A stretch of 64,000 nt of DNA. Source: Methanocaldococcus lauensis (lineage in GTDB: Archaea > AGJL01 > Methanococci > Methanococcales > Methanocaldococcaceae). The translations under genes and the position numbers were made by a program. Below the pieces are notes generated by a model. It saw only the letters and a list, made by a program, of their open reading frames with translations. It had not been told where the DNA came from and searched no databases. This document shows, one piece after another, positions 34,793-44,873 of this stretch (its first letter is position 1; every line of letters begins with the position of its first letter). Where the stretch lies: the NCBI RefSeq assembly GCF_902827225.1, contig NZ_LR792632.1, forward strand, positions 1,321,030 through 1,385,029. The letters run 5' to 3'.

Positions 34793-35914
34793 ATGTATGA
34801 TTTTGCAATTATAGGCTCGGGAGTGGCTGGTTCTACAATAGCTAATGAATTAAGTGAAAAGTATAAAGTATCTGTATTAGAAAAAGGAAGTAATCCAAAA
34901 TATGTTTTGGAAGGGAAAAATGTTGAAATTAATTATGTTTACGGATTGGGAGGAAGTGCAGTATATTCCTTAGGCAATGCGATGAAAATTGATATTAAAG
35001 GATACAAAATAAAAAAAGACATATATAAAGAAATTTGGGAGGAATTAAATATTAAATGTCCAGAAGATCGTTTTTTAAATGAAATTGATAAAAAATTTAT
35101 TGAATTAGGGTTTAAAAAGATGGAGAAATTTATTGACTTTGATAAATGTAATAAATGTGGAGAATGTGCAAGAAAGTTGTGTAAAGCAAAATGGACTCCA
35201 TTAAATTATTTAAAAGATTCAAATGCTGATATATTTACAAACTTTAATATAAAGGATATAGAATATTGCGGATACTATGAAATTTTAGATGAAAATGGAA
35301 AAAAAATTAAAACAAAAAATATAATAATCTCTGCTGGTGGAATAAACAGCCCAAGAATTTTAAAAAAATTGATTGATGATGAAAATATAGGAAAAAATCT
35401 TTTTGTAGATATTTTTGTAACAGTTGGAGGAATTTTAAAAGATAGTTATTTAAATAAAGATGTTTCTATGCTCGTTTATAAAAAATACAAAAATTTTATA
35501 CTATCAACACATTACTCAAAACTCCTCTATAATGAAATAAAAAAAGATTATAAGGATGTGGAAGAGAAGGATATTGTAGGAATTATGATAAAAATTAAAG
35601 ATGAAAACTGTGGAGAAGTTTTAGATAAAAATACAGTTAAAGAGATAACTAAGGAGGATTTTAAAACACTTGCAAAGGGTGTAAGTGAAGCAACAAAATA
35701 TTTATACAAGTTAGGTGTTGATGAGGATATTTACACAACTATTCCAAGAGGTTCTCATCCAGGGGGTAGTTTAAGTTTAGTTGTTGATGATTTTGAAATT
35801 AAAGAAAATCTATATGTTTGCGATGCCTCTTTATTTAAAGAATCCTTAGGAGTTCCACCAATTGTTTCAATAATAGCGTTATCTAAAAAATTTGCCAGAG
35901 AAATGTTATTATAA
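34793..35914 (+). CDS. FAD-dependent GMC-like oxidoreductase with a ferredoxin-type cysteine motif
   Basis: A 373-residue flavoprotein. The Rossmann motif is FAIIGSGVAGSTIANELSE (residues 4-22). At about residue 120 a CNKCGECARKLC motif (C-x2-C-x2-C-x4-C) suggests one 4Fe-4S cluster. A second glycine motif (NIIISAGGINSPRILK) and the C-terminal PRGSHPGGSLSLV...VCDASLFKESLG segment are GMC-oxidoreductase-like. It is shorter than usual GMC enzymes (over 500). Substrate unknown; it lies between fae-hps and marker 14, hinting at C1 or cofactor metabolism. Confidence 0.75.
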   Translation: MYDFAIIGSGVAGSTIANELSEKYKVSVLEKGSNPKYVLEGKNVEINYVYGLGGSAVYSLGNAMKIDIKGYKIKKDIYKEIWEELNIKCPEDRFLNEIDKKFIELGFKKMEKFIDFDKCNKCGECARKLCKAKWTPLNYLKDSNADIFTNFNIKDIEYCGYYEILDENGKKIKTKNIIISAGGINSPRILKKLIDDENIGKNLFVDIFVTVGGILKDSYLNKDVSMLVYKKYKNFILSTHYSKLLYNEIKKDYKDVEEKDIVGIMIKIKDENCGEVLDKNTVKEITKEDFKTLAKGVSEATKYLYKLGVDEDIYTTIPRGSHPGGSLSLVVDDFEIKENLYVCDASLFKESLGVPPIVSIIALSKKFAREMLL

Positions 35915-35984
35915 GAAAAATATAAAAAATTCAAAAATGAAAATTTAATTAGATAGAATCATCCCATAAATAGGGGGTTATAAA

Positions 35985-37442
35985 ATGGGAATTTTTGATA
36001 TAATTTCAAAAATGTTTAAAAAGGAGAAGACAAAAATTGCCTATGCAAAGTCACAAAGTGTTGATTTAATTGAATTAAAGAGAAATCCATACTACATAGT
36101 GGCATCAGTAGAACTGGGGAATACAACAACTAAATCTATTATTACAGCCACAAATATGGATACTGGAAAAACTTATATAATTAGTAAGTATGTAAAAATG
36201 ACAAGAGATGTTAGAAAACCAAAAAAAGGAGAAGAAGTTTTTGGAGAAACATTGTGGGGAGTTAAATTAACAAGGGAAGCTGTTGCAGATATGGTTAAAG
36301 AGGTTTTATTAAAAAGTTTGGAAGAGGCAGGTTTGACTGTTAATGACTTACACTTTGTAGTAAGAAGTACTGGAGTTACTGCAGGATTTGCTTCTCCTGA
36401 AGAAGTCGGAGAGATGATTATAGCTTTAGCCCAAGGTTGTATGAAAGCTGGAATACCTCCAGCAAAGATGACTCCAGCAATGACTAAAGATCAAATCCCA
36501 AAACCCTTTGACAAATACTCCTTCTTAGATAAAATTATCTTCGATGGGGCAGTTACTGGAGTTCTTCCACCAACAGGAAAAGAAGTTGTAGCAAACGAAA
36601 TGGAGGGAGAATTAGTAACAGCAGGAATAAAAGTTGGATGTAAATGGACTAATGTAGATTTTAGAAATCCTTGTATGAGTATTGACTTTGGAACGACATT
36701 GGCAGGTAGAATTACTAACGATACTTTACCATATGCAAAAGTTATTGGCAATCTGTGTGGATTGGCGGGAGCTATAGCGGATGCAATTGCAAGAGGTTCT
36801 GGAAAAATTGATGAAAAAACAGGGGCGGCATTAGATTTAGCAAATGTAAAAGGTAAAGCAAATGAGGAGTTGGCAAGAGAGTATGCAGAAGAGATTCATA
36901 AATATATTATTATTAAGGAGGTTCCAAAGGATGTTGATAGATTTGGAACTGTCCCAGTAGACCCAAAATCTGCAGAAAAGGCAGGAACTACACTTATTGG
37001 ATGTGATGTCGGTAAAAATGGAAGTGATTTAATTAAGTTAGAAGAGTTAGGTAGAGAGTTGGTAGAAAAAAGTAATATTCCTACATTAATGTGTTGCTTA
37101 GATTATGTTATGAGTGAAGTTGTTAGGAGATTGGTAGAATTGGCTTATAAAAAAGAATTAATTAGCGAAAAATCAGCAATAGGAATTACAGGAAGAGCAG
37201 GAATTACTGGAAAAAAACCAGAGTTAATTATTGAAAAACTCAAAACCTTAGAAATTTGGGATAGTGTAGAGGAGAATGTTGTATTCGTTGAAGATGGTTT
37301 AGCATTAGGGGCAAGTGTTATGGCAAGATGTATGAACTGTTTAGGAACTCCTTCTGTTCCATTAGGAGGAGTTAGAGGAGGAGGTTGTATATTAGGTTTA
37401 AGAAGAAAATGGCAAAAAGAGAGGGGAATGATAAGAGATTAG
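35985..37442 (+). CDS. Methanogenesis marker protein 14
   Basis: A 485-residue protein of the methanogen-specific marker 14 family (DUF2114). It has an ASKHA (actin-like ATPase) look: YIVASVELGNTTTKSIITA at about residue 37 resembles a phosphate-1 loop and MSIDFGTTLAGRI at about 231 the second. Conserved Cys residues occur in LMCCLDYVM and near the C-terminus (GVRGGGCILGL). A role in reductive activation of a methanogenesis enzyme is plausible by analogy with ASKHA activases, but is inference. The ATG follows AGGGGGTTATAAA. Confidence 0.92.
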   Translation: MGIFDIISKMFKKEKTKIAYAKSQSVDLIELKRNPYYIVASVELGNTTTKSIITATNMDTGKTYIISKYVKMTRDVRKPKKGEEVFGETLWGVKLTREAVADMVKEVLLKSLEEAGLTVNDLHFVVRSTGVTAGFASPEEVGEMIIALAQGCMKAGIPPAKMTPAMTKDQIPKPFDKYSFLDKIIFDGAVTGVLPPTGKEVVANEMEGELVTAGIKVGCKWTNVDFRNPCMSIDFGTTLAGRITNDTLPYAKVIGNLCGLAGAIADAIARGSGKIDEKTGAALDLANVKGKANEELAREYAEEIHKYIIIKEVPKDVDRFGTVPVDPKSAEKAGTTLIGCDVGKNGSDLIKLEELGRELVEKSNIPTLMCCLDYVMSEVVRRLVELAYKKELISEKSAIGITGRAGITGKKPELIIEKLKTLEIWDSVEENVVFVEDGLALGASVMARCMNCLGTPSVPLGGVRGGGCILGLRRKWQKERGMIRD

Positions 37443-37641
37443 GCTTAATAAGTAAAATAATATTTATAATAATTACATTAAGATATTTGTTATTTTTTAT
37501 GTAATATTTGGTTAATTTTTATTACAATATCACAACTACTATTTTTTATACCAAAACCAACATTCTATAATCAGTATTGTGATTATCAAATTACTCAATA
37601 ATTAATTTATTTAAGTTTAACAATATTTTTATGTGATGACT

Positions 37642-40600
37642 ATGGTTCATGTTGCATGCTCTGAGAAAATGAGAAAATATTTTGAGAATATTATTAAGGA
37701 AGTTGAAAGATGCTATAAAATTGCTGAGGAGTGTAGAAAAAAAGGACTTGACCCAGTTGATGACGTTGAAATCCCTTTAGCGTCAGATATGGCTGACAGA
37801 GTTGAAGGATTGGTTGGGCCTAAGGGAGTTGCTGAGAGAATTAGAGAGTTAGTTTCAGAGTTAGGTAAAGAACCGGCGGCATTAGAAATTGCCAAGGAAA
37901 TTGTAGAAGGTAAATTTGGAGATTTTGATAGAGAAAAAAAGGCTGAGCAGGCTGTTAGAACTGCACTAGCAGTATTAACAGAGGGTATTGTTGCCGCTCC
38001 ATTGGAGGGAATTGCAGATGTAAAAATCAAAAAAAATCCAGATGGAACTGAATATTTAGCCATCTATTATGCAGGACCTATAAGAAGTGCTGGAGGGACA
38101 GCTCAGGCATTGTCAGTATTGGTTGGAGATTTCGTTAGAAAGGCTTTAGAGTTGGATAGATATAAGCCAACTGAGGATGAGATTGAGAGATATGTTGAAG
38201 AGGTTGAATTGTATCAATCAGAAGTAGGTAGTTTCCAATATACTCCAACGGCTGATGAGATTAGAACTGCAATAAGAAATATACCAATTGAGATTACTGG
38301 AGAGGCTACTGATGACGTTGAAGTTTCTGGACATAGAGATTTACCAAGAGTTGAGACAAATCAACTCAGGGGAGGGGCTTTATTAGTTTTAGTTGAAGGG
38401 GTTTTGTTAAAAGCTCCAAAAATTTTGAGGCATGTTGAGAAATTGGGAATAGAAGGATGGGATTGGCTTAAAGAGTTGGTAAGTAAAAAAGAAGAAAGTG
38501 AGGAAGAAGATAAAAAAGATGATGAGGAGGAAAGTATAGATGGAGAGGAAGATATTGAAATGGAAGGATATTGGAGAGATATTAAAATAGAGGCTAATAA
38601 AAAGTTTATAAGTGAAGTTATTGCTGGAAGACCAGTATTTGCTCATCCTTCAAAGATTGGTGGGTTTAGATTAAGATATGGTAGAAGTAGGAATACGGGC
38701 TTTGCTACTCAAGGATTTCATCCAGCATTGATGTATTTAGTAAATGAATTTATGGCTGTTGGTACTCAGTTAAAGACAGAAAGACCCGGAAAGGCTACAT
38801 GCGTAGTTCCAGTTGATAGCATTGAGCCCCCAATTGTAAAGTTAAAAAATGGAGATGTTATTAGAGTTGATACAATAGAGAAAGCTATAGAGGTTAGAGA
38901 TAAAGTTGAAGAAATCTTATTTTTAGGAGATGTTTTAGTAAATTATGGAGATTTCTTAGAGAATAATCATCCTCTACTTCCAAGTTGTTGGTGTGAGGAG
39001 TGGTATGAACAGATTTTAATATCTAAGAATATAGATTATGATAAAAAATTTATAGAAAATCCAAATCCTGAAAAGGCTGTAAAATTTGCTTTAAAAACAA
39101 AAACTCCACTACATCCAAGATTTACATACCATTGGCACGATGTTTCCAAAGAAGAAATTATATTATTGAGAAATTGGTTGTTAAAGGGATATGAAGATTA
39201 TTTTGAGAATAAAAAGGTTTGGATTGTTGATTTAAAGACAGAGGAAGATAAAAAAGCTAAGAGAGTTTTAGAGCTAATTGGCTGTTGCCACTTAGTGAGA
39301 AACAAAAAGGTAATTATTGAAGAGTATTATCCATTACTTTACTCCTTAGGATTTGATGTTGAAAATAAAAAAGATTTAGTTGAAAATATAGATGAAATTT
39401 TAAAAACTGCAAAAAATAGTATGCATCTAATTAATTTATTAGCCCCCTTTGAAGTTAGAAGAAATACCTATGTTTATGTTGGAGCGAGAATGGGAAGACC
39501 AGAAAAAGCGGCTCCAAGAAAGATGAAGCCTCCAGTTAATGGATTGTTCCCAATAGGTAATGCTGGAGGGCAGGTTAGATTAATAAACAAGGCAGTTGAT
39601 GAAAATAACACAGATGAAATTGAAGTTTCTTATGGAATATGTCCAAACTGTGGAAAAATATCACTATATAGAGTTTGTCCATACTGTGGAAATAGTGTGG
39701 AGTTAAACAAGTTTGGTAAAATTACTGCTCCTTTAAAAGATTATTGGTATATCGCATTAAAAAGATTGGGAATAAATAAGCCAGGAGATGTTAAATGTAT
39801 TAAGGGGATGACATCAAAGAAAAAAATTGTAGAACCATTAGAAAAGGCAATATTAAGGGCTATAAATGGAGTTTATGTATTCAAAGATGGAACTGCAAGA
39901 TTTGACTGTACTGATGTCCCTATAACTCACTTTAAGCCAAATGAAATAAATGTTAGCGTTGAAAAGTTGAGAGAGTTAGGATATGATAAAGATATATATG
40001 GAAATGAGTTAGTTGATGGAGAACAGATAGTAGAGTTAAAGCCACAGGATGTTATAATTCCAGAAAGTTGTGCAGAATATTTTATTAAAGTAGCAAACTT
40101 TATTGATGATTTATTAGAAAAATTCTATAAAGTTGGAAGATTTTACAATATAAAAAATAAAGATGACTTAATCGGACATTTAGTTATTGGTTTGGCTCCC
40201 CACACATCTGCTGGAATGGTTGGGAGAATTATTGGATATTGTAAGGCAAATGTCGGTTATGCTCATCCATACTTCCACGCAGCAAAGAGAAGAAACTGCT
40301 TCCCACCAGATACTGAAATTTTAGTAAATATAGATGGATATGTTGAAAGAATAACAATTAAAGAACTTTATGAGTTGTTTGATGAAAATGAGGAGATTTT
40401 TGAAAATGGGGCATATGTTAGAAAGAAGCCAAAGAGAAATATTAAAGTTTATTCATTTGATGTAGAAAATAAAAAAGTTGTTTTAACAGATATTGAGGAA
40501 GTTTTAAAAATGCCTTCTCCAAACCATCTTATAAAAATAACATTAGATGGTGGTAGAGAATTTATAACAACTCACAACCACCCAGTATTGGTTTATGAAA

Positions 40601-42510
40601 ACAATAAGTTTATAAAAAAATTGGCTATGGATGTTAAAGAAGGGGATTTAATACTAATTCCAAAGATTGAGTTTGAAGAGGAAGATATAGAGGAAATTGA
40701 TTTATTGAAAGAATTTTCAAAAGAGGAGTTTAAAGATTTATGGAATATTTTGAGAGTTAGGGGAATTAGTAATTGGATTAAAGAAAATATTGATAAAAAA
40801 TTAATTAGAGAGTTGAAGTTAAATGATTATTTAAGACATAATACTATACCACTAAATTTATTGTTAGAAATCCTTGAAAAATCAAATTTAAGTTTAGATG
40901 ATGTTCCAAAAGATTGTTATATTGCCGTTAGGAGAGATAAAGTAAATATTAAAAGAATTGTTAAAATTGAGCCATTATTAAAGGTTATTGGCTACTATCT
41001 TTCTGAAGGTTACGCAAGGGAATCAGAAAGTGTTTATCAATTAAATTTCTCAAATTCAGAGAAAGAAATAAGGGAAGATATTAAAAAATCAATAAGAGAA
41101 GCGTTTGGAGACGTTAAAATCTATGAAAATGAAAAAGAAGGAAAATTAACATTATCATCAAGAGTTGTTTATCTATTCTTTACAAGAGTTCTAAAGATTG
41201 GAAAAAAGGCAAAGTCAAAGAGAGTTCCAAGTTTTATATTTAAACTGCCAAAGGAGAAAGTTAAACTTATGTTATCAACATACTTTGCAGGAGATGGAAC
41301 GACAATAAAAACAAGACCATTGGTTGCAGTGTATAGTGCAAATAAAAAATTGTTAATGGATATAGATACATTGATGATTTCTAAATTTAACTTATATGCA
41401 AGTTGGGGCGTTGATGAAAACGCTAATAGTAGAGAAGGGAGTGTAGTGAAGAAATACTATGAAAATAAAGGAAAAGAAGTTCCAAAATCTGTTGTTTATA
41501 GGTTAGATTATTATGGAGAGCAGGCAAAGAGATTTTTTGAGGAAATAGGTTTCTCCTTAGAAAGAAAACAGAATATTTATAACTATCACGAAAATAGAAA
41601 CTATGTAAATAAAAAATGTATAGAATCCTTTGGATTGTTGTCAAAAGTTAAAAAAGTTGATATAATAAAGAGTGAAGATAACTATGTCTATTCAGTAAAT
41701 GCTAAAAAGTATCACACCATAATTATAAATCAAAATATTCAAATACATAATTGTGACGGCGATGAAGATTCTTTATTTTTGCTTATGGATGCGTTTTTGA
41801 ACTTCTCCAAGATATTTTTACCAGATAAAAGAGGAGGACAGATGGACGCTCCATTGGTTTTAACTACAATATTAGATCCTAAGGAGGTAGATGGAGAAGT
41901 TCATAATATGGATACAGTTTGGAGATATCCATTAGAATTTTACGAAAAAACTTTAGATATGCCCTCTCCAAAAGAAGTTAAAGAGTTAATAGAAACTGTT
42001 GAAGATAGGTTAGGTAAGGTAGAGCAGTATGAAGGGATAGGATATACTCATGAAACGAGTAGAATTGATTTAGGTCCAAAAGTTTGTGCTTACAAAACCT
42101 TAAATACTATGCTCGATAAAACTACCGCTCAACTGGCAGTGGCTAAGAAAATTAGAGCCACAGATGAGAGAGATGTCGCTGAAAAAGTTATTCAATCTCA
42201 CTTTATTCCCGACTTAATCGGTAATTTAAGAGCATTTTCAAGGCAGGCAGTTAGATGTAAGTGTGGAGCTAAGTTTAGAAGAGTTCCTTTAAGAGGAAAA
42301 TGTCCAAAATGCGGCTCTAATTTAATATTAACAGTATCAAAAGGGGCTGTTGAGAAGTATATGGATGTTGCTGAGAAGATGGCTAATGAATACAATGTAA
42401 ATAATTATATAAAACAAAGATTAAAAATAATTAGGGAGGGAATAAATTCAATATTTGAGAATGAGAAGAGTAAGCAAGTTAAGTTAAGTGAATTCTTCAA
42501 AATTAGCTAA
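37642..42510 (+). CDS. polC: DNA polymerase D large subunit DP2, interrupted by an intein
   Basis: A 1622-residue precursor (1137 after splicing) of the catalytic subunit of the archaeal-specific replicative polymerase D. Visible: N-terminal [36 protein letters not shown], a Cys4 zinc finger [17 protein letters not shown], the catalytic [14 protein letters not shown] with its Asp ligands, and the C-terminal zinc motif CKCGAKFRR...CPKCG. An acidic insert ([19 protein letters not shown]) lies near residue 290. The start is the ATG at 37642 after GTGATGACT. It pairs with the small subunit DP1, which is not in this window. Confidence 0.97.
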   Translation: MVHVACSEKMRKYFENIIKEVERCYKIAEECRKKGLDPVDDVEIPLASDMADRVEGLVGPKGVAERIRELVSELGKEPAALEIAKEIVEGKFGDFDREKKAEQAVRTALAVLTEGIVAAPLEGIADVKIKKNPDGTEYLAIYYAGPIRSAGGTAQALSVLVGDFVRKALELDRYKPTEDEIERYVEEVELYQSEVGSFQYTPTADEIRTAIRNIPIEITGEATDDVEVSGHRDLPRVETNQLRGGALLVLVEGVLLKAPKILRHVEKLGIEGWDWLKELVSKKEESEEEDKKDDEEESIDGEEDIEMEGYWRDIKIEANKKFISEVIAGRPVFAHPSKIGGFRLRYGRSRNTGFATQGFHPALMYLVNEFMAVGTQLKTERPGKATCVVPVDSIEPPIVKLKNGDVIRVDTIEKAIEVRDKVEEILFLGDVLVNYGDFLENNHPLLPSCWCEEWYEQILISKNIDYDKKFIENPNPEKAVKFALKTKTPLHPRFTYHWHDVSKEEIILLRNWLLKGYEDYFENKKVWIVDLKTEEDKKAKRVLELIGCCHLVRNKKVIIEEYYPLLYSLGFDVENKKDLVENIDEILKTAKNSMHLINLLAPFEVRRNTYVYVGARMGRPEKAAPRKMKPPVNGLFPIGNAGGQVRLINKAVDENNTDEIEVSYGICPNCGKISLYRVCPYCGNSVELNKFGKITAPLKDYWYIALKRLGINKPGDVKCIKGMTSKKKIVEPLEKAILRAINGVYVFKDGTARFDCTDVPITHFKPNEINVSVEKLRELGYDKDIYGNELVDGEQIVELKPQDVIIPESCAEYFIKVANFIDDLLEKFYKVGRFYNIKNKDDLIGHLVIGLAPHTSAGMVGRIIGYCKANVGYAHPYFHAAKRRNCFPPDTEILVNIDGYVERITIKELYELFDENEEIFENGAYVRKKPKRNIKVYSFDVENKKVVLTDIEEVLKMPSPNHLIKITLDGGREFITTHNHPVLVYENNKFIKKLAMDVKEGDLILIPKIEFEEEDIEEIDLLKEFSKEEFKDLWNILRVRGISNWIKENIDKKLIRELKLNDYLRHNTIPLNLLLEILEKSNLSLDDVPKDCYIAVRRDKVNIKRIVKIEPLLKVIGYYLSEGYARESESVYQLNFSNSEKEIREDIKKSIREAFGDVKIYENEKEGKLTLSSRVVYLFFTRVLKIGKKAKSKRVPSFIFKLPKEKVKLMLSTYFAGDGTTIKTRPLVAVYSANKKLLMDIDTLMISKFNLYASWGVDENANSREGSVVKKYYENKGKEVPKSVVYRLDYYGEQAKRFFEEIGFSLERKQNIYNYHENRNYVNKKCIESFGLLSKVKKVDIIKSEDNYVYSVNAKKYHTIIINQNIQIHNCDGDEDSLFLLMDAFLNFSKIFLPDKRGGQMDAPLVLTTILDPKEVDGEVHNMDTVWRYPLEFYEKTLDMPSPKEVKELIETVEDRLGKVEQYEGIGYTHETSRIDLGPKVCAYKTLNTMLDKTTAQLAVAKKIRATDERDVAEKVIQSHFIPDLIGNLRAFSRQAVRCKCGAKFRRVPLRGKCPKCGSNLILTVSKGAVEKYMDVAEKMANEYNVNNYIKQRLKIIREGINSIFENEKSKQVKLSEFFKIS
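40297..41751 (+). mobile_element. Intein with LAGLIDADG homing endonuclease in DP2 (485 residues)
   Basis: Begins at Cys of [14 protein letters not shown] (block A) and ends IQIHN before Cys+1 of the catalytic NCDGDED motif. Block B is [15 protein letters not shown]. The endonuclease motifs are [13 protein letters not shown] (block C) and [14 protein letters not shown] (block E), both with their acidic residues (E and D), so the enzyme may be active. Removal restores an uninterrupted [11 protein letters not shown] active site. Inteins at this same catalytic site are known in Pyrococcus DP2. Confidence 0.95.
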
Positions 42511-42546
42511 ATTTTAAATTTATTAAATTTATTTTTGGTGATTGTT

Positions 42547-43425
42547 ATGAAAATTTTACCATTAGCATCTGAAAGTTTAGGAGTAAGGTCTATGGCTACC
42601 TATGTTAAAACAAATGATGTGGGTATATTAATAGATCCAGGGGTAGCCATAGCTCCAAAAAGATCTGGTTTAGAACCTAACGATATTGAATTTAAAATAT
42701 TAAAAGAATTAAGAAAAAAGATCAATGATTATGCAAAAAAATCAGACATTATAACAATATCTCATTATCATTACGACCATTATACTCCATTTTTTGACGA
42801 TATATACTTAGAGTCAAAAGATTACGCCAAAGACATATATAAAGATAAGATTTTGTTAATAAAGCATCCAACTGAATATATAAATAAAAGTCAAATGGAT
42901 AGAGCAAAAAAATTCTTAGATAATGTTAAAGATATTGCAAAAAAAATTGAATATGCTGACAATAAAACATTTAAATTTGGAAATACAGAGATAAAATTCT
43001 CTCCTCCATTTCCTCACGGAAAAAATGATAAATTAGGTTATGTTTTAATAACTACAGTTAAAGAGAAGGATTTTAAATTTATGCATACATCAGACACTCA
43101 AGGAATACTTTCAGATGATGTTAGAGATTACATTGTAAATGAGAAGCCAAATTTAATATACATTGGAGGGCCACCAACCTATATGATGCATAGATATGGA
43201 AAGAAAAACTTGGAGAAAACCAATGAAAACTTAAAATATATAGTTGAAAATACTGGAGCTGAAATAATAATTGACCACCATTTATTAAGAGATAAAAAGT
43301 TTAGAGAAAGAATAAATATTGACTTTAAGACCGTTGCTGAATTTTTAGGACAGAAAAATTTGTTATTGGAAGCCTATAGGAAAGATATTAAGAAAGGTAA
43401 AACAATAGAGGAGTTATTTGGATAG
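42547..43425 (+). CDS. Metallo-beta-lactamase superfamily protein (UPF0282)
   Basis: A 292-residue protein with the MBL fold: ISHYHYDHYTPF (H-x-H-x-D-H zinc motif, about residues 72-83), FPHGKNDKLGYV and HTSDTQG, and a C-terminal IDHHLLRD. It belongs to the archaeal UPF0282 family; substrate unknown, RNA or phosphoester hydrolysis being possible. The ATG at 42547 after GGTGATTGTT is chosen over an in-frame TTG at 42535. It follows polC by 36 bases. Confidence 0.88.
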   Translation: MKILPLASESLGVRSMATYVKTNDVGILIDPGVAIAPKRSGLEPNDIEFKILKELRKKINDYAKKSDIITISHYHYDHYTPFFDDIYLESKDYAKDIYKDKILLIKHPTEYINKSQMDRAKKFLDNVKDIAKKIEYADNKTFKFGNTEIKFSPPFPHGKNDKLGYVLITTVKEKDFKFMHTSDTQGILSDDVRDYIVNEKPNLIYIGGPPTYMMHRYGKKNLEKTNENLKYIVENTGAEIIIDHHLLRDKKFRERINIDFKTVAEFLGQKNLLLEAYRKDIKKGKTIEELFG

Positions 43426-43541
43426 ATTAATTAATTCAGAGTTTTTTATTTTTTTATTATTGACTTAAACCAAAATATATAAAAGGTTGGATTATCAAAT
43501 AATTAAATTATTTTATTAAAATAAATAAAAATTGTGAAAAT

Positions 43542-44573
43542 ATGAAAATTAATAACAAAATATTATTTTTTATTACTCTATTTATTTTAATGGCATTAAC
43601 TTTTATTTTAGTAATTCAACTAATTCCAGTGGATAGAGGAGTTCCTGCAATTTCATATACGCACTTTAAGGTTGAGTATCAACATTTAGATAACAATGGC
43701 TGTTTAATCTCCTATATAATATATAATCCATACAATTTCAGTAAAAAATCACCAATGCTTGGAGAAATTCCAGAAGAGATTCTGAATAATACTGAAATTA
43801 TAATTGTCGATTATAGATTACTTCCAACTACTGTTAAAGAATATGCTCCTAAAAATTACAAATTTTCAAAAGTAAATTGGAACAAAGATATGATTAATCT
43901 AAGTAATGGTATAATTGAAGTTATAGATATTCCTCTTGAACCAAAGGCATATACGATATTTCCAATGTATTGCCTATTTAAAAATCCCCCAGTTTATCCT
44001 TATGGAAAATTGATAAAGGCAAATATTTCAAAAATTGGAAATAATACTTACGAATTAGAATATAATGTGGAACCTAACTGGACTTTAAATTATGTTATAA
44101 TTTTAGTTCCGCAAAAGGTTGGCTATGATGAAGAATATAAAATGGCTGTAATTGAATATAAAAATAATATATCAAAAGAGATTGAAAAGATTAAAGAGAA
44201 ATATGGATTATTTATTTTTGAAAATGAAACTGATGAACTATTTAATGTTTTATCAAAATATTATGATGTTAAACATCCAGAAAACTATACAATAGAACAG
44301 AAAGCCAATGGAAACCTAATAATTTCAAAAGATTTCTTAGGCTACTATCCAGAATATTATGGCTATTACACTAATGGAAAATATTATGAGATTGTTTTGA
44401 AAAAAACTTCTGGAAAATTGATATTTTATTCAACTGGAAAGCCAATTGTAATAATCAACATAAAATTATCAAAACATTATGTTAATAAACTATACTTTGA
44501 AAATAAAATTACGGAGGTTAATCAGGAAATTGTAATTTCCTATGAGAATTTAAATATTGTTTTAGTTTTTTAA
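43542..44573 (+). CDS. Membrane-anchored or exported hypothetical protein
   Basis: A 343-residue protein with one N-terminal hydrophobic helix (about residues 7-28, ILFFITLFILMALTFILVIQ) and a long beta-rich extracytoplasmic part rich in Tyr and Asn with several N-x-T/S sequons. The Tyr-rich stretch near residues 266-285 (FLGYYPEYYGYYTNGKYYE) is notable. I do not recognise a family. It stands alone after the UPF0282 gene and 300 bases before a lipoprotein gene; a surface role is inferred. Confidence 0.7.
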   Translation: MKINNKILFFITLFILMALTFILVIQLIPVDRGVPAISYTHFKVEYQHLDNNGCLISYIIYNPYNFSKKSPMLGEIPEEILNNTEIIIVDYRLLPTTVKEYAPKNYKFSKVNWNKDMINLSNGIIEVIDIPLEPKAYTIFPMYCLFKNPPVYPYGKLIKANISKIGNNTYELEYNVEPNWTLNYVIILVPQKVGYDEEYKMAVIEYKNNISKEIEKIKEKYGLFIFENETDELFNVLSKYYDVKHPENYTIEQKANGNLIISKDFLGYYPEYYGYYTNGKYYEIVLKKTSGKLIFYSTGKPIVIINIKLSKHYVNKLYFENKITEVNQEIVISYENLNIVLVF

Positions 44574-44873
44574 ACGAATTTTTATTTTTATATGTGGTTA
44601 TTAATATTTTTAATATTATTATTCTTTATAATTAAATATCCATAATATAAATAATACTGGTTATTAAAAAGACATTATTTTAATAATCATATAATTTCAA
44701 TAAATTTCAATATTAATAATTAAGGAGGTAATACTATGAAGTATATGACTATAATATAGATTGTGAAATAATATTATTCATAGCAGTATATTTATTATTT
44801 TAAATATTATTTTAAATTCAGAAATCTAAAATGATGTTAGGTTATTCTAAAGAATTGATGAAGGTGATTTAGT
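44574..44873. other. Intergenic region with a seven-codon ORF
   Basis: Very AT-rich, with a TTATTTTAAATATTATTTTAAAT-type direct repeat near 44795-44817. It contains a short ORF with a consensus ribosome binding site (44736-44759, listed separately). The promoter of the downstream lipoprotein gene should lie here. No RNA gene seen. Confidence 0.6.
44736..44759 (+). CDS. Seven-codon ORF with perfect Shine-Dalgarno (leader peptide or gene remnant)
   Basis: ATG AAG TAT ATG ACT ATA ATA TAG, encoding MKYMTII, stands 6 bases after AAGGAGGT (44722-44729), one of the strongest ribosome binding sites in the window. The strong site with an almost empty ORF means either a short leader peptide upstream of the lipoprotein gene or the 5' stump of a gene that was deleted or frameshifted; the following 110 bases have stops in all frames I checked. 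Confidence 0.35.
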   Translation: MKYMTII

